Under the pieces are notes generated by a model that was not told the origin of the DNA, searched no databases, and was given only the letters and a program-made list of their open reading frames with translations. From Catellatospora tritici (lineage in GTDB: Bacteria > Actinomycetota > Actinomycetes > Mycobacteriales > Micromonosporaceae): a stretch of 64,000 bases of DNA. The DNA is taken from positions 515,077-579,076 of the forward strand of contig NZ_JAHRCY010000001.1 in NCBI RefSeq assembly GCF_019083965.1, read 5' to 3'. Of this stretch, positions 51,237 to 63,210 are shown one piece after another. The translations under genes were made by a program, and so were the position numbers. How positions within the stretch are numbered: position 1 is the first letter of the stretch; the number at the start of each line of letters is the position of its first letter.

Positions 51237-54239
<3,003 letters not shown>

Positions 54240-54249
54240 AGCGGTAAGC

Positions 54250-54292
54250 AAAGGGCACCCTCTCCACGCTTCAGCCGGAGAGGGTGCCCTTT
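54250..54292. terminator. GH9 terminator, hairpin family copy 3
   Basis: AAAGGGCACCCTCTCC (54250-54265) pairs perfectly with GGAGAGGGTGCCCTTT (54277-54292), 10 bp after the cellulase stop. Variant of the hairpins at 32069 and 40341. Confidence 0.88.
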
Positions 54293-54452
54293 GGCGTTCG
54301 CACCGGCCTCAGTTCCGTGCCGACCGGACAGGCGTGGCGCACTCCGGCGGCAATTCGCTGGAGCTACAACTGTCGAGAAGCGATGAGCTGGCAATTCGTG
54401 TGACCGGCTCCACGCGGAGCCGGCGCACACAGGCACACCAACCGGGGGGAAC

Positions 54453-55700
54453 ATGAGACTACGTACGACACGACGACGCGGTCTGGGCGCGGCCGCGTTG
54501 GGGGCGCTGCTGGCGCTGCCGGTCATGGTGGCGGCACAGGCCGCCCCGGCACCCGACGGCGGCAGACATGGCGACAAGGCCACCACGGCGGCGCACGGCG
54601 CCGAGGGCTGGGGATTGAGCTCGGACGGACAGCTCGGCGACGGCAAGGTCGGCGGCGAGCCCGTGTACACCCCCACCGCCGTGACCGCCCAGGTCCCGGA
54701 CGGCGTGAAGGCCGTCTCCTGCGGCAGCCGCCACGGCCTGTGGCTGCTGTCCAACGGGACCGTCAAGTCCGCCGGGGCCAATGAGTCCGGTCAGCGCGGC
54801 AATGGCCTGACGACCAACTACCCGCTGCCCGGCACCGTGGCCGACCTGGGCCAGGTCACCGCCATCGCGGCGGGGGGCTCCCACAACCTCGCCCTGCTGA
54901 AAGACGGCACCGTCCGGGCCTGGGGCCAGAACGACGACGGGCAGCTCGGCGACGGCACGTTCGAGACACGGACGGAACCGGTCGCGGTCACCGGGCTGAC
55001 CGGCGTCATCGCCATCGCGGCGGGCGGCTTCCACAGTCTGGCCCTGCTGAAGGACGGCACCGTCCGGGCCTGGGGCGCCAACTCCGAAGGGCAGCTCGGC
55101 GACGGCACCACCACGAACCGGAACGTACCCGTCGCCGTGACCGGTCTGACCGGTATCCGGGTGAAGGCCATTGCCGCAGGTTCAATCCACAGCGTGGCGG
55201 TGACCTCAGGCGGCGGTGTCAAGACCTGGGGTGCCAACAACGACGGCCAGCTCGGCAACGGCACCACCAGCACCGGCCCCACCAGCACGCCGGTCGACGT
55301 CGTCGACCTGACCGGGGTACGCGTCAAGTCCGTCGCCTCGTCCGGGGACTTCACCCTGGCCCTGCTCGCCAGCGGCCGGGTCAAGGGCTGGGGCAGCAAC
55401 ACCAACGGTGAGCTCGGCGACGGCACCACGATCAGCCCGCGCACCCGGCCAGTCGACACGGTGGGCCTGACCGGCGTGCAGACCATCGCGGCGGGCAGCA
55501 GCTTCATCAAGGACCTGCCTCCCGGCGGGCACAGCCTGGCTATCGCCGGCAAGACCCTCCTGGCCTGGGGCTCCAACTCGCACGGGCAGCTCGGCGTCGG
55601 CGGCAGCGGTTTCATCAGCACCACGCCGCTTCCGGTGAAGACCGGGCTGGCCAAGCCGAAGTCGATCTGCGGGGGAAACCTGTTCAGCCTGGCTGCCTGA
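54453..55700 (+). CDS. Secreted RCC1-repeat protein
   Basis: A 415-residue exported protein with an N-terminal signal peptide (GLGAAALGALLALPVMVAAQAAPA, cleavage near residue 30) and about seven RCC1 repeats built on AIAAGGSHNLALLKDGTVRAWG and NDDGQLGDGT, forming a beta-propeller. Bacterial secreted RCC1 proteins are mostly of unknown function; protein or carbohydrate binding is likely. ATG at 54453 after GGGGGGA. Location between GH9 and GH48 cellulase genes suggests a role at the cell surface during cellulose attack, but no operon links them. Confidence 0.88.
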   Translation: MRLRTTRRRGLGAAALGALLALPVMVAAQAAPAPDGGRHGDKATTAAHGAEGWGLSSDGQLGDGKVGGEPVYTPTAVTAQVPDGVKAVSCGSRHGLWLLSNGTVKSAGANESGQRGNGLTTNYPLPGTVADLGQVTAIAAGGSHNLALLKDGTVRAWGQNDDGQLGDGTFETRTEPVAVTGLTGVIAIAAGGFHSLALLKDGTVRAWGANSEGQLGDGTTTNRNVPVAVTGLTGIRVKAIAAGSIHSVAVTSGGGVKTWGANNDGQLGNGTTSTGPTSTPVDVVDLTGVRVKSVASSGDFTLALLASGRVKGWGSNTNGELGDGTTISPRTRPVDTVGLTGVQTIAAGSSFIKDLPPGGHSLAIAGKTLLAWGSNSHGQLGVGGSGFISTTPLPVKTGLAKPKSICGGNLFSLAA

Positions 55701-55734
55701 ACGAGGTCTCGGTCGGCTGAGACCGCAGGTCTCA

Positions 55735-56003
55735 CACCTGCGACAGCGGTACCCGGTCCCGGCGGCGCGCTCACCCGAGCGGGCTGTCGGGACCTCACTC
55801 GGCCATCGGGCCGAAGCCGGCTGCGGACATCCCCGGTCAGCTGTTCCCGATCGGCCGCCACCTTTCGATGACACATGCTTGCGGGGGTACGGGCCGAAGC
55901 CCGTACCCCCGCGTCCCCACCTGCGAGAGGGGATTGCCGGTCCCGGCGAGCCCGCCCGCCGGAGCAGGCTGCCGGAACCTCGCCCGACCGTCAGGCCGGG
56001 CCG
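55735..56003. repeat. Imperfect 85-bp direct repeat in the RCC1-GH48 gap
   Basis: 55735-55819 and 55918-56003 start with CACCTGCGA and share CCGGTCCCGGCG, GAGC-GGCTG and a final GGGCC, with many differences. It looks like an old duplication in the 309-bp gap 55701-56009, which has no gene. Confidence 0.5.
55881..55912. terminator. Hairpin between convergent RCC1 and GH48 genes
   Basis: GCGGGGGTACGGG (55881-55893) pairs perfectly with CCCGTACCCCCGC (55900-55912) around CCGAAG. Confidence 0.85.
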
Positions 56004-56009
56004 CCTAAC

Positions 56010-58961
56010 TCACCCGTTCGGGAAGAGGGCGGCGAAGTCGGCGAAGGCCATCGCCACGTCGCTCTGCGCCCAGAACCGGTGGTAGTTGAACTGCGGTGCG
56101 GCGCCGCCGCTGAGGAAGGTCTGCACCTTCGACCAGTCGGGGTCCTGCTTGTACCAGGAGCGGATGTCGACGAACGACTTCCCGGCGGCGATGGCGTCGC
56201 CGTTGGGCATGCGCCCGGTCCAGGTCGACGGAACGTAGATGCCCTGGCCGGTGCTGGTGTTGTAGACGTCGTCGAAGCGCGCGTAGTCCGAGCGGGTCTC
56301 GGTCGTCGACACACCCTTGGCCTCGGCCTTGGTGTACAGCGCGTCGACCAGCGCCTTGCCGGTGGCCTTCGCCGTGGTGCTGCCCGACTTGGCCGCGTAG
56401 TACAGCAGGGTGCGGGCCAGCGAGGCGGCGACGCCGACGTCCTGGCCGGTGCTGGTGACCGTCACGTGCAGGCCGGTGTTGGCGGCCGGGCTGGTCGGGT
56501 TCCAGGTCGCCGGGGCGCCGGACCAGGCCAGCTCGGACGGGACCGCGAAGCTCGAACCGCTCGCGGTGGTGTTGGCGATCGCCCACGGCACCCACTTGTC
56601 CAGCAGCGCCTTGGCCTTGGCGTTGCCGGTCGCGTAGTACAGCTCGGCCATGCGCTCCATCGACCACACCTGCATGCCGAACCACTGGTTCGACGGCGGG
56701 TCGTGGTAGACCGGCTTCTCGTCGTAGAACATGCCGTAGAAGGTCGGCGTGCCCGCCGGAGGCTGCGCGTACGAGCCGCCCCAGCTGTTGGTCGCGCCGC
56801 CGGCGATGCCGCCCTCGGCCGACTGCAGCCACTGGTAGAACTCCAGCTGCCGGGTGAGGCTGGTGGACCAGTCCGCGTTGGCGGTCGGCGACAGCGGCTT
56901 GAGGCCGCTGACGTTGGCCAGTGCGTACGCTGCGAGCGGGTTCTGGTACCCGAAGTGGTTGAAGCTGGAACCGATCCGCCACGACCACGCCGAGTTCAGG
57001 CCGCCGCCCCAGGCGTAGTACCAGGACAGCAGGTAGTGCTCCGAGTCACGGCCGGTGCCCGCGGCGCAGGTGCTGGCGCCGACGCAGTTGCCGATCTTCT
57101 TGAAGTACTTGTCGAACATGGCGTAGCGCAGGTAGTCGCCCATCTTCGCCGCCTTGGCGATGGTGGACGCGACCTGGGCCTGCTTGCCCTGCTCGGTCGC
57201 CCAGGTCAGCGCCCAGTACGCGGCCTCGATGGCGCGCGCGTCGGCGTCGGGGGCGTTGGTGTACTTCCACTGCGCGGCCGGGGCGCTGGACTCCTTGACG
57301 AACAGGTCCAGGTAGCCGTTGGGGCCGCCGAAGTTGAGGTTGTCACAGCTCGGCTGCGGGATGGTCTCCCACACCGACTCCTGCGGACCCCGCTGGAAGG
57401 TGTTGATGTACGCCGGGCGCGTGGTGCCGTTGCCGCAGCGGCCGAAGCCGTACTTGTTGTCGACGTCGATCAGCCAGTGCATGCCGTAGATCGAGCCGGT
57501 GCCGTAGGTGCTCTGCAGCTCGCTGCGCAGCGGGTCGGTGCCGACGGGGATGCTCGGCTCCAGCGGCGACGGGTACTCCGCGGGGGTCAGGTGCTCGGCG
57601 GCGTACTGCGGGGTGCCGGCCACGCCCGCGTTGGGCTGGTCGGTCGCCGACGGGATGATGTACTGCTCCATCACCGTCCAGGCCTGGTTGAACTTGGTCC
57701 AGTCCTGCGTGAACCGGCCGTAGTAGGCCTCCAGCCACAGCCAGTAGCTGAACGCCTCGGAGGTGGTCTCGTGGCCGTAGTCGGGCGCCTCCACGATCAG
57801 CGTCTCGATCGAGTGGTACGGCACGCCCTCGGGCGAGAAGTACCCGTTCGCGACGTTCTTGATCTTGTTGTACTGGTCCAGGAAGCGCTGCGTGTAGACG
57901 TTGACCTCGTCGTCGGCCTCCGTCGCGGTCACCACGCCCGGGTCGTACCCGGTGGCGCTGGCGGTGATGGTCGCGGTGCCGTTGGCGTTGTCGGCGTCCT
58001 GCGCGGCGGCCAGGGTGACCGTCTGCTCGGTGCCGAAGTTCGCCGGGGTGAACGTCAGCGTGGCACCGGTCGACACCGTCACGTCGGTGTCACCGGCGGT
58101 CCGGGCGACCGCCACGGTCGTGTTCGCGGTCGGCGCCGCCGACAGCTTCACCTTGAACGTGTTGGTGCCGCCCTCGGGGACGCTGACAGCGGCGGTGCTC
58201 GCCGCGTTCACCAGCACCTTCGGCGCGACGGAGGCGTCCACCACGACCGTCGTGTTGGCGGTCGCGGTCGCGCCCTGGTTGTCGGTCGCCTTGGCCTGGA
58301 ACACGTACGTGCCGACCGGCAGCGCCGAGACGTCCCAGGTGTACGGAGACGCGGTGTCCGAGCCGAGCAGCAGCCCGTCACGGTAGAACTCGACCTTGGC
58401 CACCGAACCGGGGGCCGTGTCGGCCGCGTTCGCGCTGATCGTGAACGACGCGGGCGCGGTGTAGTGGGTGTTGTTGGCCGGCGCGGTGATGCTCACCGTC
58501 GGGGCCGGGTTCGCCCCGGTGCACGCCGTGCCGTTCACGCTGAACGACGTCGGGCTGGAGTAGGTGCCGCTCCAGCGGCCGTTGTAGCCGATGCCGGTGC
58601 TGCCGCCGGTGCCGATGCTGCCGTTGTAGTTCAGGTTGGTGCCGGTGACGTTCTGGCCCGACTGCGCCCAGTTCGCCGACCAGCCCGGCAGGGTGATCGA
58701 CTGGCCCGACGGCAGCGCGTACGTCAGCGACCAGCTGCTCCACGCGTCGCCGAGGTTCTTCAGCGTGATGTTGGCGGTGAAGCCGCCGGTGCCGGGACCC
58801 TCGGTCCACGGGCTGGCGGTGTATACGACCTCGCAGGCGACGGCGGCGTGGGCCGGGGTGGCCGCGACGGCCAGGCCGCCCATGACCACCACAGCGGCGG
58901 TGACGACCGCGCTGGACCTGCGGAAGATTCTGTGGCGGGACCGCCGCAGAGTGTGCAACAA
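56010..58961 (-). CDS. Secreted GH48 cellobiohydrolase with N-terminal CBM2
   Basis: A 983-residue exported processive exocellulase. Signal peptide with FRRSSAVVTAAVVVMGGLAVA (cleavage AHA-AV near 39). Modules: CBM2 (about 42-145, Trp residues), an Ig-like domain (VSITAPANNTHYTAP), a Calx-beta-like domain (VSVPEGGTNTFKVKLS) and the GH48 barrel starting VYTQRFLDQYNKIKN, with general acid Glu in APDYGHETTSEAFSYW. TTG 58961 is chosen because GAGGAG lies 6 nt upstream. GH48 is the key enzyme of bacterial cellulose systems. A CebR-like box lies 165 bp upstream. Confidence 0.95.
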   Translation of the reverse strand: MLHTLRRSRHRIFRRSSAVVTAAVVVMGGLAVAATPAHAAVACEVVYTASPWTEGPGTGGFTANITLKNLGDAWSSWSLTYALPSGQSITLPGWSANWAQSGQNVTGTNLNYNGSIGTGGSTGIGYNGRWSGTYSSPTSFSVNGTACTGANPAPTVSITAPANNTHYTAPASFTISANAADTAPGSVAKVEFYRDGLLLGSDTASPYTWDVSALPVGTYVFQAKATDNQGATATANTTVVVDASVAPKVLVNAASTAAVSVPEGGTNTFKVKLSAAPTANTTVAVARTAGDTDVTVSTGATLTFTPANFGTEQTVTLAAAQDADNANGTATITASATGYDPGVVTATEADDEVNVYTQRFLDQYNKIKNVANGYFSPEGVPYHSIETLIVEAPDYGHETTSEAFSYWLWLEAYYGRFTQDWTKFNQAWTVMEQYIIPSATDQPNAGVAGTPQYAAEHLTPAEYPSPLEPSIPVGTDPLRSELQSTYGTGSIYGMHWLIDVDNKYGFGRCGNGTTRPAYINTFQRGPQESVWETIPQPSCDNLNFGGPNGYLDLFVKESSAPAAQWKYTNAPDADARAIEAAYWALTWATEQGKQAQVASTIAKAAKMGDYLRYAMFDKYFKKIGNCVGASTCAAGTGRDSEHYLLSWYYAWGGGLNSAWSWRIGSSFNHFGYQNPLAAYALANVSGLKPLSPTANADWSTSLTRQLEFYQWLQSAEGGIAGGATNSWGGSYAQPPAGTPTFYGMFYDEKPVYHDPPSNQWFGMQVWSMERMAELYYATGNAKAKALLDKWVPWAIANTTASGSSFAVPSELAWSGAPATWNPTSPAANTGLHVTVTSTGQDVGVAASLARTLLYYAAKSGSTTAKATGKALVDALYTKAEAKGVSTTETRSDYARFDDVYNTSTGQGIYVPSTWTGRMPNGDAIAAGKSFVDIRSWYKQDPDWSKVQTFLSGGAAPQFNYHRFWAQSDVAMAFADFAALFPNG

Positions 58962-59125
58962 GATGAGCTCCTCGCGGATGCGTCGGGCATGCCGCCCGAC
59001 GGTGGAAACCTGCTGCCGTCGCAGTCCCTTGGGTGGACGGCGACGGTGTCGCTTCGGCCCGTCCGTGCCCTGACGTGCCGCTTCGCGCGACGCTGGCTCC
59101 CGGTCGCGAGTGCGCTCAGTCTTCC

Positions 59126-59141
59126 ATGGGAGCGCTTCCAT
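59126..59141. promoter_or_regulatory. CebR-like operator upstream of GH48
   Basis: ATGGGAGCGCTTCCAT, identical over 16 bp to the box at 51204-51219. It is 165 bp upstream of the GH48 start and 67 bp upstream of the divergent aldo/keto reductase. Confidence 0.82.
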
Positions 59142-59167
59142 CGCAACCCCTCACTTCCCCGCGAGAT

Positions 59168-59185
59168 AAGAAGGTGCCCTTCCTT
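59168..59185. repeat. Half copy of the GGGCACCTTCTT hairpin
   Basis: AAGAAGGTGCCCTTCCTT matches the right arm of the element at 32095-32111. No left arm is present upstream. It lies in the leader of the aldo/keto reductase gene. Confidence 0.65.
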
Positions 59186-59207
59186 ACTCGGCTGGGAGGA
59201 TGGGGGG

Positions 59208-60041
59208 ATGACGGGTAACGAGGTGACGCTGAACAACGGCGTCAAGATGCCCCAGCTGGGGTTCGGCGTGTGGCAGGTCGAGGACGACGAGGCCGAGAAG
59301 GCCGTGACCAGTGCGCTGGAGGCGGGCTACCGCAGCATCGACACCGCGAAGATCTACTTCAACGAGGAGGGCACCGGCCGGGCGCTGCGCAACAGCGGAC
59401 TGCCCCGCCAGGAACTGTTCGTCACCACCAAGCTGTGGAACACCGAGCACCGGTACGACGACGCCCTGCGCGCCTTCGACGACAGCCTGGACAAGCTCGG
59501 CCTGGACTATCTGGACCTCTACCTCATCCACTGGCCGGTGCCGTCGCAGGACCGCTACACCGACGCCTGGCGCGCGATGGAGCAGCTCCTCGCGGACGGG
59601 CGGGTGCGTGCGATCGGCGTGTCCAACTTCACCGCCGAGACGCTCACCCGGCTCGTCGAGGAGTTCGAGGTGGTGCCCGCGATCAACCAGATCGAGCTGC
59701 ACCCGTACCTGCCGCAGCGGGAACTGCGCGACCTGCACGCCAAACACGGCGTGCACACCGAGGCGTGGAGCCCGCTCGGTCAGGGCAAGACGCTGCTGGC
59801 CGAGCCGGTGCTGACGCGCCTGGCCGACAAGCACGGCAAGACCCCGGCGCAGGTGGTGCTGCGCTGGCACCTCCAGTTGGGCAACGTGGTCATCCCCAAG
59901 TCGGTGACCCCGGCCCGGATCGCCGAGAACATCGACGTCTTCGACTTCGAACTCGACGACGAGGACCTGGCGGCGATCGCGACGCTCGACAACGGCGGCC
60001 GCATCGGCCCCGACCCGGCGACGTTCGCCTGGATGGGCTGA
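59208..60041 (+). CDS. Aldo/keto reductase
   Basis: A 277-residue NADPH-dependent TIM-barrel oxidoreductase of the 2,5-diketo-D-gluconate reductase group. Catalytic residues in order: Asp in YRSIDTAKIYFNEEG with Tyr (IYFNEEG), Lys in VTTKLWNTEH and His in YLIHWPVP; the cofactor motif is VIPKSVTPARIAENI. Reduces aldehydes or ketoses. ATG at 59208 with GGGAGG upstream. It is followed by a leaderless operon on the same strand that appears separate. Confidence 0.93.
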   Translation: MTGNEVTLNNGVKMPQLGFGVWQVEDDEAEKAVTSALEAGYRSIDTAKIYFNEEGTGRALRNSGLPRQELFVTTKLWNTEHRYDDALRAFDDSLDKLGLDYLDLYLIHWPVPSQDRYTDAWRAMEQLLADGRVRAIGVSNFTAETLTRLVEEFEVVPAINQIELHPYLPQRELRDLHAKHGVHTEAWSPLGQGKTLLAEPVLTRLADKHGKTPAQVVLRWHLQLGNVVIPKSVTPARIAENIDVFDFELDDEDLAAIATLDNGGRIGPDPATFAWMG

Positions 60042-60109
60042 CCCACAACGGTTCGCGGCAGCGGGCGTGCCACATCGGACGCCCGCTGTCCGCGCGCCCG
60101 GCCGGTCAG

Positions 60110-60122
60110 TATGCTCGCCGCT
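60110..60122 (+). promoter_or_regulatory. Leaderless -10 box of the three-gene membrane operon
   Basis: TATGCT (60110-60115) ends 7 nt before the GTG at 60123. No ribosome site is seen. It supports the choice of start. Confidence 0.6.
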
Positions 60123-60740
60123 GTGTCAGACATGGGGGACGGCATCGTCCGACAGGCCTTCGGCGAGTTGGTCGAGACGGTGTTCCGCAAGGTCTACTAC
60201 GTGATCGCCGCCGGGCTGGTAGCCGTGACCGGGGCGTTCGGCGGCCTGAAGACGGCGCCACCGCCACCGGCCGAAGGCAGGTCGGCGGCGGTCGGCGAGA
60301 GCGTCGACTGCGGCCGCTGGAACGTCGCGCTGACCGACGTCAAGTCCTTCACCACCCTCGGCGACCTGCACCTGAAGCAGGACGGCAACCGATGGCTGGT
60401 CGCCATCGCCAAGATCACCATCACGTACGACACGAGCATGAACAACCTCGGTGCCATGCTGCGCCTGCCGGAAGTCAAGGGGCTGACCACGGTCGAGCCC
60501 GATCGGATCATCCTCGCCCGCGACGGCAACACCATCCAGCGCCTGCATCCGAACATGCCCGAACGGGTCGCGTTCGTGTGGGAGCAGGCGGGCACCGAGC
60601 CGATGCCGACGTCCGTGCCGGTGGCCGTGGTGTGCGAGACCCACGACGACGACCCGGCCCCCGGCCTGCCTGAATACCAGGCCGACACCGACCCGACCGC
60701 CACCGTGGTCGTGCCCGTCGTGGCGGGAGCGACCAAGTGA
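60123..60740 (+). CDS. Single-pass extracytoplasmic protein 1 of a coupled trio, 205 aa
   Basis: GTG at 60123 (leaderless). A short cytoplasmic N-terminus, one membrane helix (VYYVIAAGLVAVTGAFGGL, about 24-42), a Pro-rich linker (TAPPPPAEG) and an external beta-rich domain (WNVALTDVKSFTTLGDLHLKQ... WLVAIAKITITYDT) with two cysteines. The fold resembles DUF4352/Ig-like domains but I cannot assign it. Its stop overlaps the next start (GTGA at 60737-60740). Function unknown. Confidence 0.8.
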   Translation: MSDMGDGIVRQAFGELVETVFRKVYYVIAAGLVAVTGAFGGLKTAPPPPAEGRSAAVGESVDCGRWNVALTDVKSFTTLGDLHLKQDGNRWLVAIAKITITYDTSMNNLGAMLRLPEVKGLTTVEPDRIILARDGNTIQRLHPNMPERVAFVWEQAGTEPMPTSVPVAVVCETHDDDPAPGLPEYQADTDPTATVVVPVVAGATK

Positions 60741-61306
60741 ACAAGCTGCTGCATCGGTTGGGCACCGTGGTGCTCGTGGCGGTGACGCTGGCCGTCGGCG
60801 GCTGGCTCACGCACCTGAACGAGAACTGGAGCGTGGACCGGCCGTTCGAGGTGCGGGGCGAGTTCGCCCAGCCGGTGTCCGGCCGCCAGTTCACCGCCAC
60901 CGGCGTGCGCGTGCGCTGCGCCGCCAAACTCAAGCTCGGCGAGGCGATCCTGGACACCCAGGGGGTATGGGTGATCGCCAAGATCCGTGCCGTCGCCATC
61001 GGCCGCACCTCGTACATCGGCTGGGCGGCGCTGCGGGACGGGCAGGGGCGCACCTACCTCACCAGCGACCGGCTCCAGCAGTTCACGCTGAACCACCCGC
61101 TACAACCCGGGATCCCCGTCGAGGGCGAGATCGTCTTCGAGGTCCCCGCCGACGCCGCGGGCGACCTCACCCTGCTGCTGGCCAAGAATCCGCTCGAACA
61201 GGAGATGGACTCGATGATCGCGATCCCGCTGCCCATCTCCGACGTCAGCGCAGTGCTGTCCGACCCGGTGCCCGCACCGGTCTACCTGCCCAAGGCCGTC
61301 GCGTGA
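60737..61306 (+). CDS. Single-pass extracytoplasmic protein 2 of the trio, 189 aa
   Basis: GTG 60737 overlaps the previous stop. One N-terminal helix (LGTVVLVAVTLAVGGWLTHL) and an external domain: QFTATGVRVRCAAKLKLGE, VWVIAKIRAVAIGRTSYIGWAALRDGQGRTY and PGIPVEGEIVFEVPADAAGDLTLLL. That order (G..V..V..D.xG..Y..., PG....G.lvFdVP) is the DUF4352/telokin-like pattern seen in secreted lipoproteins. Coupled to protein 3 (GTGA at 61303-61306). Function unknown. Confidence 0.8.
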   Translation: MNKLLHRLGTVVLVAVTLAVGGWLTHLNENWSVDRPFEVRGEFAQPVSGRQFTATGVRVRCAAKLKLGEAILDTQGVWVIAKIRAVAIGRTSYIGWAALRDGQGRTYLTSDRLQQFTLNHPLQPGIPVEGEIVFEVPADAAGDLTLLLAKNPLEQEMDSMIAIPLPISDVSAVLSDPVPAPVYLPKAVA

Positions 61307-61890
61307 AGCGGGGCTGGTGGCGGCGCAACGCCTGGGGCCTGGTCACGGTGGTTCCGGCGCTGGCCGCGCTGGTATTCACCGCACTACTGCCCAACCTGGA
61401 CCAGTTGCGCCGCAACGAGATGCCTGTGGCGGATGCCGGCGCGGACGGCGGCGTCTCCATCGCCGGGGCCCGCGTCACCCTGGTCGAGCTGAGCCAGGCG
61501 CAGCTGACGACTTCGCTGGGCCGGCCGTTCGAACTGCCGCACGGCGTGATGGCGTGGCGGGCGGTGCTCCGGCTGGAGTCGGCCGACCCCACGCACAACG
61601 ACTACTGCAAGATCTACCTGGAGGACGCGACGGGTCGCCTGTTCGAGACCGGTGCGGCCGAGATCGACCGCGCCGCCACCGGATACGCCACCTGCAAGGC
61701 CGACCCGAGTCCGCTTCCCTCGCCCGACGCGACGCCCAGCCCGGCCACCGGGCCGGACGCCGCGGCCGGCTCACGCGTGTACGAGACCGTCGCCTACTTC
61801 GCCACGCCGGTCGGCACCGAGGCCGTGGCCGTGCGGCTGCACTTCCCCTCCGACCCCTACCACGACTACCGGCTTGTTCCGCAGGGCTGA
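61303..61890 (+). CDS. Single-pass extracytoplasmic protein 3 of the trio, 195 aa
   Basis: GTG 61303 overlaps the previous stop. Cytoplasmic KRGWWRRN, one helix (GLVTVVPALAALVFTALLP), then an external domain (VSIAGARVTLVELSQAQL, MAWRAVLRLESADPTHNDYCKIYLEDATG, two cysteines) and a Pro/Ser linker (PSPLPSPDATPSPATGPD) near the C-terminus. The last 120 bp overlap, on the other strand, the end of the convergent membrane-protein gene. Same architecture as proteins 1 and 2. Function unknown. Confidence 0.8.
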   Translation: MKRGWWRRNAWGLVTVVPALAALVFTALLPNLDQLRRNEMPVADAGADGGVSIAGARVTLVELSQAQLTTSLGRPFELPHGVMAWRAVLRLESADPTHNDYCKIYLEDATGRLFETGAAEIDRAATGYATCKADPSPLPSPDATPSPATGPDAAAGSRVYETVAYFATPVGTEAVAVRLHFPSDPYHDYRLVPQG

Positions 61891-63168
61891 GATCCGGTCC
61901 AGCCGCAGCACCCGGTCGACCGTGGCCGCGGCGAGGCCGAGCTGCAGCGTCAGCACCACGGCGTCGTTGAACGTCTGCAGCACCCCGGCTGCGGGCATCC
62001 AGAACAGCGTGTGGTCACCCGGCCCCAGGATCAGCCGTTCCAGCTCGAACAGTCCGCCGCTGATCAGTTGGGCCGCCACGAAGAGTACGCAGTACAGCAG
62101 CACCGGCACCCGGCCGGTGGTCGCCAGTGTGCGCAGCACCCGCAGCATCGGGCCGAGCGAGTCGCGGCCGTCAGCGGTGGCGGTGCGGGAGAACGACCGC
62201 AACGAGCGCGGCACCCGTCGCCACCTGCGCACCGCCGCGGCCAGCGCCCGCCCCTTGAGCACGGTGGCCCCGAGGTACTGGCCGTAGACCACAGCGGTCA
62301 TCGCCAGCCAGGCGACCGGGGCGACGAGCACCGAGTCGACGTCGGACAGCAGCCCCAGCAGCCAGTCCCAACCCGCCATTATCGGGGCCGGCAGGCGATC
62401 GTGCAGCTCAAGGCCCCAGTGGACCGACACGCGGCTCGCGGCGTAGGCGTCCACCGGCTCCTTGAGGTTCCGCAGGATCATCACGGCCACGGTGACGGAA
62501 GTGACCTCGAGGTAGGCCCGCACCATGCTCAGCCAGTGCCACAGCGTCTTGGCCCGCATGCCCAGCAGCGCCCGCAGCAGCAGGGCCACGACCAGGATGA
62601 GGAACAGCGTGCCGACGCGGTCGAACGGCAGCCGTTCCGCGGTCTGGATCGCCTCGGGATGGAACTCGAACAGACTGGTGGGCGAGCTGGTGAACGCGTC
62701 GCCATTGTTGAAGTACTCGTCACGGGAGACTTCGTACAGGTAGGTCCGCTTGTCATCGGCGAAGAAGCCGAAGTCCGTGTACACCACGGCGAAGGGCACG
62801 ATCACGCTGGCCCAGTGCCGCAGCACCCGGACTCCCCGGCCCGACGGGGTGGTGCCCTCCTCGATGAATCGCGACGGCAGCGAGGCGGACACGGCGCGCA
62901 GCATCAGCACCACGGCCAGCGCCATCGGCACGGGCGTCATCAGGAACACGAGCATACCCGCGAAGCCGTTGATGTCGCTGAGCTGCACCGCGGCCCAGAT
63001 CAGGCCGCTGCGTCCGGCCATACCGGCGAAGATGAGCGCAAGCAGCACCGGCAGGTGCTTGGCCAGCAGGACGATGGTCGTGCCGAGCACCGCGAACACG
63101 TGCCGCACCGACCAGATCAGGCCGTGCCGTGGCCGATCGGCCACGACGGGAGAGGGGTTGTCGGACAC
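61771..63168 (-). CDS. Polytopic membrane protein, 465 aa, unknown function
   Basis: GTG 63168. About seven or eight hydrophobic segments (VFAVLGTTIVLLAKHLPVLLALIF, MALAVVLMLRAVS, LFLILVVALLLRALLG, LLYCVLFVAAQLISGG) with large loops. The conserved-looking region is residues 1-425; the final 40 residues (RNKPVVVVGVGG onward) are antisense to protein 3 of the trio and compositionally arbitrary. It is convergent with the trio and 42 bp from the TetR gene on the same strand. I do not recognise the family. It might work with the trio as a membrane complex. Confidence 0.75.
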   Translation of the reverse strand: MSDNPSPVVADRPRHGLIWSVRHVFAVLGTTIVLLAKHLPVLLALIFAGMAGRSGLIWAAVQLSDINGFAGMLVFLMTPVPMALAVVLMLRAVSASLPSRFIEEGTTPSGRGVRVLRHWASVIVPFAVVYTDFGFFADDKRTYLYEVSRDEYFNNGDAFTSSPTSLFEFHPEAIQTAERLPFDRVGTLFLILVVALLLRALLGMRAKTLWHWLSMVRAYLEVTSVTVAVMILRNLKEPVDAYAASRVSVHWGLELHDRLPAPIMAGWDWLLGLLSDVDSVLVAPVAWLAMTAVVYGQYLGATVLKGRALAAAVRRWRRVPRSLRSFSRTATADGRDSLGPMLRVLRTLATTGRVPVLLYCVLFVAAQLISGGLFELERLILGPGDHTLFWMPAAGVLQTFNDAVVLTLQLGLAAATVDRVLRLDRISALRNKPVVVVGVGGEVQPHGHGLGADRRGEVGDGLVHA

Positions 63169-63210
63169 GCGAGCACGCTACCCGCTGTCGCGTCCGGACG
63201 GTGATCCCGG

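Noticed and set aside
55875..59207. Very long open frame on the plus strand opposite GH48
   Set aside because: It is antisense to a clear GH48 cellulase and its product is low-complexity Arg/Gly/Val/His sequence. Long antisense frames are expected in DNA of this GC content. Only the in-frame part from 59208, the aldo/keto reductase, is real.
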